Origin: Streptomyces viridiviolaceus
GTDB lineage: Bacteria > Actinomycetota > Actinomycetes > Streptomycetales > Streptomycetaceae
Assembly: GCF_014650995.1 (NCBI RefSeq)
Contig: NZ_BMWA01000009.1
Location: forward strand, 171,611 to 235,610
Direction of reading: 5' to 3'
DNA: 64,000 bases
Shown one piece after another: positions 58,997-64,000 of the stretch. The notes under the pieces were generated by a model. The model searched no databases. It saw nothing but the letters and a program-made list of their open reading frames with translations, and was not told where the DNA came from. Made by a program: the position numbers and the translations under genes. Position 1 is the stretch's first letter. Each line of letters opens with the position of its first letter.

Positions 58997-59845
58997 TCAC
59001 CTCACCGGAAAGGCCACGTCGCACACCGGATCCTCCGGGCCCGTCGCGTCCCAGTCGGCGAAGTACACCTCACGGCACGGTCCGTCCGGCGTCAGGCCCT
59101 CGGCGGCGATCCACTCCTCCACCGCCTCGAAGGCGGCCATGATCTGCGGATGGGCGACCTGCGCCTTCGTGATCCGCGTGCAGGCCAGCCGCCGGGCCGG
59201 TTCCACCCGTACCTTCGTCTCCCAGGCCCGTCCCCGCTCCTCGGCCCACGCCCGCGCCGCCGCCTCGTCGGCGACGGGCACGCACGCCTCCGCCGGGCCG
59301 TCGCTCTCCGTCGACACCTCGGAGTGGTAGACCACGAACGGTGCCGCCGCCACGCCCCCGCACACCCGGGCGGCCTCCTCCAGCCGCCCGAGCGAGGCAC
59401 CGATCCACGCCGGCAACTCGGTCACCAGCGTGTGCCGGGTCTCGGTGATCAGCACCTGCTCGGGCACGTCCACCGTCTCGACCACGAACTTCCCGTACAT
59501 CTCGGAGTTCCTCCCCGAAAGCCGTCCACGGAGGTAGTCGACGAGCGTGCGCTGCCCGGCCACCCGCACCTCGACGCCGGCCCAGTACGCGGTGAGGGCA
59601 CCGACCGCCTCGGTGCCCTCCGCCGCCACGACCTCGGCGACCGTGGCGAGCGGCATGTCCAGTTGCCGCAGCAGGGCCACGAGCCGGGCGCGTTCGATCT
59701 GGCCGGTGCGGTAGTAGCGGTAGCCGGTGGCCTGGTCCACGTGCGCGGGCACCAGCAGGCCCAGACGGTCGTACAGGCGCAGTGCCTTGGCCGACAGCCG
59801 GGCCCGCGCGGCGAACGCCCCGATGGTGAGCAACTCGTCGTCCAC
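58997..59845 (-). CDS. MerR-family regulator with GyrI-like effector domain
   Basis: Encodes 282 residues from GTG 59845, with GGAGG eight bases upstream. MerR helix-turn-helix: LLTIGAFAARARLSAKALRLYDRLGLLVPAHVDQATGYRYYRTGQIERARLVALLRQLDMPLATVAEVVA. The C-terminal half (VLITETRHTLVTELPAWIGASLGRLEEAARV ... PCREVYFADWDATGPEDPVCDVAFPV) is the GyrI/BmrR-like small-molecule-binding fold. It starts 75 bases after the glutathione peroxidase stop on the same strand and may be co-transcribed. It probably senses a hydrophobic or electrophilic compound. Confidence 0.95.
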   Translation of the reverse strand: MDDELLTIGAFAARARLSAKALRLYDRLGLLVPAHVDQATGYRYYRTGQIERARLVALLRQLDMPLATVAEVVAAEGTEAVGALTAYWAGVEVRVAGQRTLVDYLRGRLSGRNSEMYGKFVVETVDVPEQVLITETRHTLVTELPAWIGASLGRLEEAARVCGGVAAAPFVVYHSEVSTESDGPAEACVPVADEAAARAWAEERGRAWETKVRVEPARRLACTRITKAQVAHPQIMAAFEAVEEWIAAEGLTPDGPCREVYFADWDATGPEDPVCDVAFPVR

Positions 59846-59919
59846 GCCGTCATCCTCCGTCGCCGGGCGGCCTGTTCCGCCCGGCGACGAGGACACTGGA
59901 CCCTGCCCCAGGGGCAGGG

Positions 59920-60441
59920 TCAACCGGCCAGCCGCTCCTCGACGGCCGCCACGACCTCGGCGGCCTCCGGCTCGGTCTGCGGCGAGAAGCGGGCGGCGAC
60001 CTTGCCGTCCCGGCCGATCAGGAACTTCTCGAAGTTCCAGCGAACGTCCCCGCTGTGCCCCTCGGCGTCGGCGAACCCGGTCAGACGGTCGTACAGCGGA
60101 TGCCGGCCCTCACCGTTGACCTCCACCTTCTCGGTCATCGGGAAGGTCACGCCGTACGTTGCCGAGCAGAACTCGGCGATCTCCTCGGCGCTGCCCGGCT
60201 CCTGGCCCATGAACTGGTTGCACGGCACGCCGAGCACGGTGAAGCCCTGCTCCGCGTACCGCTCGTGCAGTCGCTCCAGACCGGAGTACTGCGGGGTCAG
60301 CCCGCACTTGGAGGCCACGTTGACCACCAGCACGACCCGGCCCGCGTACTGCGCGAGGTCCGCCGGCCCGCCCTGGAGCGAACCGATCTCGACGTCGAGG
60401 GGAGAGAGGCTGTCGTTGGCTGCGTTCTGCGAGGTCGTCAT
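59920..60441 (-). CDS. Glutathione peroxidase-family thiol peroxidase
   Basis: Encodes 173 residues. The catalytic set is complete: NVASKCGLTPQYSGLERLHERY (peroxidatic cysteine in place of selenocysteine), VLGVPCNQFMGQEPGSAEEI (Gln; the extra Cys is typical of non-selenium members) and RWNFEKFLIGRDG (Trp/Asn). Streptomyces lack glutathione, so thioredoxin or mycothiol-linked reduction is likelier. TAGCAT (60453-60448) lies six bases before the ATG, suggesting a leaderless mRNA. It is followed by the MerR regulator gene. Confidence 0.97.
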   Translation of the reverse strand: MTTSQNAANDSLSPLDVEIGSLQGGPADLAQYAGRVVLVVNVASKCGLTPQYSGLERLHERYAEQGFTVLGVPCNQFMGQEPGSAEEIAEFCSATYGVTFPMTEKVEVNGEGRHPLYDRLTGFADAEGHSGDVRWNFEKFLIGRDGKVAARFSPQTEPEAAEVVAAVEERLAG

Positions 60442-60539
60442 GAGCGGATGCTAGCCCCGCGGCAGATCACGCCGCGTACCCGCCTCGACACCACAAGGGC
60501 CACCCGCACCCGCCCCTCTTCAGGGGAGGGTGTGCGGTG

Positions 60540-60690
60540 TCAGATCGTGCCGAGGTCCCTGTTGCTCGTCTCCGGCAGGGCCGGGACGCAGGCCAGGGAG
60601 AGCAGGGCCACGGCGCTCATGAACCAGCCGCCCACCGTGGCGCTGCAGTTCTCCGCGAGGGCCGTCACGAGGCGCCCGCCTCCTGGAGGG
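60540..60690 (-). pseudogene. Remnant C-terminus of an MFS permease
   Basis: On the minus strand a short frame ending at TGA 60542-60540 reads VTALAENCSATVGGWFMSAVALLSLACVPALPETSNRDLGTI, with GTG at 60668. It ends with a final membrane helix and the LPETSxRDLxxI tail typical of metabolite:H+ symporter-type MFS carriers. Nothing upstream encodes the other eleven helices; the next gene ends at 60703. So this is a leftover of a deleted transporter gene. Confidence 0.65.
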
Positions 60691-60702
60691 CCCCGGCGCG
60701 CG

Positions 60703-61365
60703 TCAGGCGCGGCGGGACCCGGCCGAGGCCATGCCGAGCCAGGTGTGCGGGTTGCCCTCCCAGCACCAGCCCAGTTTGGGTGCCTTCTGGCTGATCCAGA
60801 TCGCCGGGACCCGGCGGTCGCCGGACCGTGAACCGCCCAGCGAGAAGCACTTGTTCTTCACCAGCACCTGCGGGTGGTGGGTGACCAGCGCGATGCCCTC
60901 CTCGATGGTGAGCAGGGTGCGGCCCCGCTCGGCGACGACGGCCATCGCGTCGTCCGGTACGGCTCCGCAGAACTCCTCGCCGCGTTCGACGTCGAACAGC
61001 AGATAGGCGTCGGGGGCCGGAGGTTCGGCCTCCTTGGTGGCGACGAACCGCTCCAGGGCGCCGGGCTCGAACGAGCGGTCCACGAACCCGGGCAGCCGGC
61101 CGCCGTGGAGGGTGGTCAGCGGCATCGTCCGCTCGACCGGGGCGAGTTCACGGGTGACGACCAGTACGAACGGCACCCGGCCGGCGTCGAGGTCGTACGG
61201 CGTGTTCGCGTGCGCCACGGCCTCTGCGCGCAGCGGGGCCACCAGTTCGGCGAACTGCTCCGGGGTGCGGCCCGACATCGCCGGGTAGCCGAGCGCGGTG
61301 AGCGTGCCGACCTGCCGGTCGAACTCGGCGCCGGCGCCGAAGGAGGGGGAGGTCTGGTCGCTCAA
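60703..61365 (-). CDS. DUF5701-family protein
   Basis: Encodes 220 residues, beginning at a TTG (61365) behind GAAGGAA, an unusual but supported start. The sequence AEFDRQVGTLTALGYPAMSGRTPEQFAELVAPLRAEA, VPFVLVVTRELAPVERTMPLTTLHGGRLPGFVDRSFEPG, YLLFDVERGEEFCGAVPDDAMAVVAERGRTLLTIEEGIALVTHHPQVLVKNKCFSLGGSRSGDRRVPAIWISQKAPKLGWCWEGNPHTWLGMASAG fits this actinobacterial family of unknown function. It is soluble. It is divergent from a TetR regulator, which probably controls it. Confidence 0.88.
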   Translation of the reverse strand: MSDQTSPSFGAGAEFDRQVGTLTALGYPAMSGRTPEQFAELVAPLRAEAVAHANTPYDLDAGRVPFVLVVTRELAPVERTMPLTTLHGGRLPGFVDRSFEPGALERFVATKEAEPPAPDAYLLFDVERGEEFCGAVPDDAMAVVAERGRTLLTIEEGIALVTHHPQVLVKNKCFSLGGSRSGDRRVPAIWISQKAPKLGWCWEGNPHTWLGMASAGSRRA

Positions 61366-61460
61366 GCGGGTTCCTTCCGTGGTGTCGGGCGTGGGGGCGG
61401 TGGCGCGGTCGGTGGTCAGGGCGGCTCCTCGTATGTTCCCCGAGTGGAAACTTGCGACGG

Positions 61461-61520
61461 ACGTAACTTTATTGGCGGCGGTGAGATGCTGTCAACGTAA
61501 AAATACAACCGACGTAAGAT
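61461..61520. promoter_or_regulatory. A+T-rich divergent promoter with three ACGTAA repeats
   Basis: ACGTAA occurs at 61461-61466, 61495-61500 and 61512-61517. TAAGAT (61515-61520) overlaps the third and lies exactly six bases before the TetR ATG at 61527. The repeats are probable binding half-sites for the TetR protein itself. Confidence 0.55.
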
Positions 61521-61526
61521 TGCCTC

Positions 61527-62213
61527 ATGCAGCCGAACACGCCGACCGCCGCCCCGGGCCTTCGCGAGACCAAGAAGCGCGAGACGCGCCAGCTGATCTC
61601 CGACCGGGCCACCAGGCTCTTCATGGAGCAGGGCTTCGAGCGCACGACGATCGCCGAGATCGCCGACGCCGCCCGGGTCGCCAAGAAGACCGTGACGAAC
61701 TACTTCCCGCGCAAGGAGGACCTGGCCCTCGACCACCAGGACGAGTTCGTCGCCGCCCTGGCGGACACCGTGGCCGCGCGCGAACCGGGCGAGACCGCCC
61801 TGGAGGCCCTGCGCCGGTCCTTCCTCGCGGCCGTCGCCGCCCAGGACCCGGTCGCCGGCTTCGCCGGTCCGCGGTTCACCCGCATGATCGCCGAGAGCCC
61901 CACCCTCTCCCTCTGCCTGCGCGGCCTCCACGACAGGCGAGAGGAGGCCCTGGCCGCGTCCCTGGCCGAGGCGACCGGCGCGTCCCCCGACGACATCACG
62001 CCGCACACGGCGGCTGCCCTGCTGGGCGGAGTGCACCGCGTGCTCTTCGGCCGCATCCAGGGCCTCACCCTGGCGGGCCGCACCAACCCGGAGATCGCGG
62101 AGGTCCTGGCGGAGGAGGCGCGGCGGGCGTTCGACCTGCTGACGCCGGCCTTGGCGGACTACGCGAGGCGTGCCGACGCCGGGGACCGACCCGCCGAACG
62201 GACCGTCGAGTAA
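61527..62213 (+). CDS. TetR/AcrR-family regulator
   Basis: Encodes 228 residues. HTH: TRQLISDRATRLFMEQGFERTTIAEIADAARVAKKTVTNYFPRKEDLALDHQDEF, residues ~20-75. The ligand domain includes FTRMIAESPTLSLCLRGLHDRREEALAASLAEATGASPDD. The start codon follows TAAGAT by six bases with no ribosome site, so the mRNA is probably leaderless. It is divergent from the DUF5701 gene, with three ACGTAA words between them. Likely an autoregulator that also controls its neighbour; ligand unknown. Confidence 0.95.
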   Translation: MQPNTPTAAPGLRETKKRETRQLISDRATRLFMEQGFERTTIAEIADAARVAKKTVTNYFPRKEDLALDHQDEFVAALADTVAAREPGETALEALRRSFLAAVAAQDPVAGFAGPRFTRMIAESPTLSLCLRGLHDRREEALAASLAEATGASPDDITPHTAAALLGGVHRVLFGRIQGLTLAGRTNPEIAEVLAEEARRAFDLLTPALADYARRADAGDRPAERTVE

Positions 62214-62327
62214 CGGTGTCATGACGAAAGGCCGTGCGGGGCCGGTTCGTCGCGTCCTTCCCCTCGGCGGTCCCCGGACGGCGGGTTATGGTGCCGACGC
62301 ACATCACAGGGAGGGGAAGCACACCAC

Positions 62328-63548
62328 ATGGGGAACCGTTTCACCCGGAGCGTGGCGACACTCGCCGGCCTCGTGCTCGCAGGCACCGGCCTGGCCACCG
62401 CGACCGCCGCTCCGGCGGCCGCGGACGCGTACGACTGCCCGGCGGGCTACTTCTGCGGCTGGTCCGGCGAGAGCGCGACCGGACAGATGTACAAGACGAA
62501 CAAGAGCGTCGCGGACCTGGGCAGCTGGGACAACAAGATCCGCTCGCACGTCAACCGTTCGAAGTCCATCGCCTGCGTCTACGAGGACAAGAACTACGTC
62601 CCGTGGGGCGGCTACTTCCCCGAGGACCCCGCGGACCCCGGTGAGTACTCCTCGTACCCGACCGCGACGACCAGCTCGATCAAGTTCGTGCGCACCGAGC
62701 GCGAGTGCAGCCAGACCGCCTACCCGAGCTGGTTCTCCGAGACCTCTCCCAAGGCGTCGGGCTTCGGCGACATGAACGGCGACCGCAAGGCCGACGTCAT
62801 CGCCCGCGACAAGGCCGGGCGGCTGTGGTTCACCCCGGGCGACGGCACCGGCCGGCTCATCGGCGCGGGCGGCTGGAACGCCATGAACGCCCTGACGCGG
62901 CACGGCGACTTCAGCCGCGACGGCCGCGAGGACGTCATCGCCCGTGAGGCGTCCACCGGCAGGCTCTGGCTCTACCCCGGCACCGGCACCGGCTCCCTCG
63001 GCTCCCGCAAGCTGATCGGCACCGGCGGCTGGAACGCCATGAGCAGGATCACCGCCGTCGGCGACCTCACCGGCGACAGCCGCTCCGACCTGGTGGCGGT
63101 CGAGAAGTCCACCGGCAGACTCTGGCTCTACCCGGGCACCTCCACCGGCACGCTCGGCTCCCGCAAGCTGATCGGCACCGGCGGCTGGAACGCCATGAAC
63201 GCGCTCGCCGGCGTCGGCGACATGAACGGCGACGGCCGCCCCGACCTCTACGGCCGTGAGGCGTCCACCGGCAAGCTCTGGCTCTACCCCGGCCGCTCCG
63301 CCGCCCTCGGCGGACGCGTCCTGGTCGGCAAGGGCGGCTGGAACGCCATGGCCCACCTCATCGCGGTCGGCGACTCCTCCGGCGACGGGCGGCCCGACCT
63401 GGCCGCCGTGACCAACGAGAAGTACGAGATCGACGGCTCCCCGGGCCACCTCGGCTGGCTGGTCACCTACCGCGGCCTGGGCAACGGCCTCCTGGCGTCC
63501 AGCGAGCGCACCGACGGCGAGTGGTGGGGCCTCAACGGCATCTGGTGA
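62328..63548 (+). CDS. Secreted protein: I36 inhibitor-like domain plus FG-GAP/VCBS-type repeats
   Basis: Encodes 406 residues with GGGAGGGG before the ATG. The signal peptide is residues 1-~33 (FTRSVATLAGLVLAGTGLATATAAPAAADA). Next comes a ~95-residue domain, YDCPAGYFCGWSGESATGQMYKTNKSVADLGSWDNKIRSHVNRS, typical of peptidase inhibitor I36/SMPI-like proteins with paired cysteines. From ~140 there are four ~52-residue repeats with GDMNGDRKADVIARD, GDFSRDGREDVIARE, GDLTGDSRSDLVAVE and GDMNGDGRPDLYGRE, each followed by STGRLWLYPG and GGWNAM. The D-x-N/S-x-D loops should bind calcium in a beta-propeller. Extracellular inhibitor or binding role is inferred. Confidence 0.92.
   Translation: MGNRFTRSVATLAGLVLAGTGLATATAAPAAADAYDCPAGYFCGWSGESATGQMYKTNKSVADLGSWDNKIRSHVNRSKSIACVYEDKNYVPWGGYFPEDPADPGEYSSYPTATTSSIKFVRTERECSQTAYPSWFSETSPKASGFGDMNGDRKADVIARDKAGRLWFTPGDGTGRLIGAGGWNAMNALTRHGDFSRDGREDVIAREASTGRLWLYPGTGTGSLGSRKLIGTGGWNAMSRITAVGDLTGDSRSDLVAVEKSTGRLWLYPGTSTGTLGSRKLIGTGGWNAMNALAGVGDMNGDGRPDLYGREASTGKLWLYPGRSAALGGRVLVGKGGWNAMAHLIAVGDSSGDGRPDLAAVTNEKYEIDGSPGHLGWLVTYRGLGNGLLASSERTDGEWWGLNGIW
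62868..63350 (+). repeat. Near-identical internal DNA repeats of the FG-GAP gene
   Basis: The word GGCGGCTGGAACGCCATG recurs at 62868, 63024, 63180 and 63333, spaced 156, 156 and 153 bases. Flanking sequence is also highly alike, especially between the second and third units. This is consistent with recent duplication or repeat homogenisation. Confidence 0.8.
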
Positions 63549-63568
63549 TCCGCCGATCGGCCACGGCG

Positions 63569-63600
63569 AAGGCCACCTGCCGCGAACGGCAGGTGGCCTT
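63569..63600. terminator. Perfect 14-bp intrinsic terminator
   Basis: AAGGCCACCTGCCG (63569-63582), CGAA loop, CGGCAGGTGGCCTT (63587-63600), then TTCCTT. It serves the FG-GAP gene and, on the other strand, the small membrane peptide gene ending at 63632. Confidence 0.85.
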
Positions 63601-63631
63601 TTCCTTCGTCCCCCGGCAGGCGGCTCGGGCC

Positions 63632-63742
63632 CTACCGCCGCTGTGCCCCGAACCAGCGCAGCGCGACGACGGCCGACCCGACCACGGCGGCGATCGTGAC
63701 GAACACGGCAATCCTGGTGCCCAGGTCCATCACTGCGAACAT
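63632..63742 (-). CDS. Small single-pass membrane peptide
   Basis: Encodes 36 residues, MFAVMDLGTRIAVFVTIAAVVGSAVVALRWFGAQRR, from ATG 63742 with AGGGGGA six bases upstream. A longer frame back to 63862 lacks a comparable site. There is one hydrophobic helix (residues ~10-29) and a positive C-terminus, so the N-terminus faces out. Such peptides are common in Streptomyces and mostly uncharacterised. The strong ribosome site and downstream terminator support it as a real gene. Confidence 0.6.
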   Translation of the reverse strand: MFAVMDLGTRIAVFVTIAAVVGSAVVALRWFGAQRR

Positions 63743-63937
63743 GTGCGTTCCCCCTGTCGCTCGGTCGCCGTCGCCCGCGGGTACGCGCTGGCCGTTCCGG
63801 CGTGGGACGACCATGACATCCCTGACGTTCCCGCGGTACTCGAGGCGGGAAGTCTTGAGCAACTTCTGAGCCGAGGACCGGCGGCAGGCCGTGGCCGTCG
63901 ATGCCGGGCTCGTCCCGACCGGCGCTCGACCGCCGTG

Positions 63938-64000
63938 TCAGACCAGGGCGTTCTTGTAGAAGATGCTGGAGCGCCGGTCTCCCTCCACGCCCGTGGCGAA
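63938..64000 (-). CDS. C-terminal end of an unidentified protein (runs off the window)
   Basis: The minus-strand frame open from the window edge reads FATGVEGDRRSSIFYKNALV and stops at TGA 63940-63938. Codon use is typical of a coding region (G/C at nearly all third positions). Twenty residues are not enough to name a family. Confidence 0.4.
   Translation of the reverse strand, partial: FATGVEGDRRSSIFYKNALV

Noticed and set aside
62868..63350. Evenly spaced repeats considered as a CRISPR array
   Set aside because: The spacing is 156/156/153 bases, in frame, and encodes FG-GAP-type protein repeats; there are no spacers or cas genes.
1..64000. tRNA, rRNA, riboswitch, prophage or biosynthetic gene cluster
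   Set aside because: No cloverleaf-like or rRNA sequence, no recognisable riboswitch core, no integrase/transposase or phage genes, and no PKS/NRPS/terpene genes were found by eye. A covariance-model scan would be needed to exclude small RNAs.

Overview
The window is chromosomal DNA of a Streptomyces species. Supporting points are the very high G+C with strong third-position bias, the GTG starts and four-base stop/start overlaps, and the block kbpA-afsK-(secreted protein)-afsS-afsR followed by fbiC, which is the arrangement known from the S. coelicolor core. I recognised no rRNA, tRNA, CRISPR array, prophage or insertion sequence. Almost all long ORFs opposite the listed genes are G+C shadows.

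Layout. 1-3.3 kb: acyl-CoA dehydrogenase (cut by the window), acyl-CoA ligase, enoyl-CoA hydratase and a TetR regulator, a tightly overlapping acyl-CoA catabolic operon. 3.3-9.4 kb: pdxH, a citrate synthase, an alpha/beta-hydrolase-like protein, and the iron repressor dmdR1 divergent from a SIS-domain protein with a DasR-type site between them. 9.4-19.6 kb: a PAS sensor, an ABC exporter, a PrimPol-like orphan, an HTH/TPR regulator, a repeat-bearing membrane protein and a solute-binding lipoprotein. 19.7-25.3 kb: purU, an ECF sigma factor coupled to a zinc-finger/MDMPI-like anti-sigma protein, a STAS antagonist, an EF-hand protein and an RsbW-like ATPase. 25.6-33.8 kb: small regulators, transporters and flavin/PNPOx enzymes, many with leaderless-type promoters. 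33.9-41.4 kb: the AfsK/AfsR/AfsS antibiotic-control locus, in which afsK carries a frameshift between its kinase and beta-propeller halves. 41.5-47.8 kb: an F420-dependent reductase, a nuclease-like protein, a Tat-exported PHP esterase, fbiC (F420 deazaflavin synthesis) and an L,D-transpeptidase-like protein without its cysteine. 47.8-58.9 kb: a DUF2165 protein, an ADP-ribosylhydrolase-like protein, a sodium symporter, a large membrane protein, a D,D-carboxypeptidase with a long acidic cytoplasmic domain, a GPP34 protein and an XRE/DUF397 pair. 58.9-64 kb: MerR regulator with glutathione peroxidase, a remnant MFS permease, DUF5701 and TetR genes, and an exported I36/FG-GAP repeat protein.

Main points for a second look: the frame break in afsK; a small transcription unit at 5.9-6.15 kb with promoter, perfect ribosome site, 12-codon ORF and terminator; three enzyme-like proteins that have lost catalytic or metal residues (6208-7104, 47258-47827, 48739-49854); the anti-sigma/MDMPI-like fusion; and about nine genes sharing a -10 hexamer exactly six bases before the start codon. 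Product names rest on motif recognition and family knowledge; no database search was possible.
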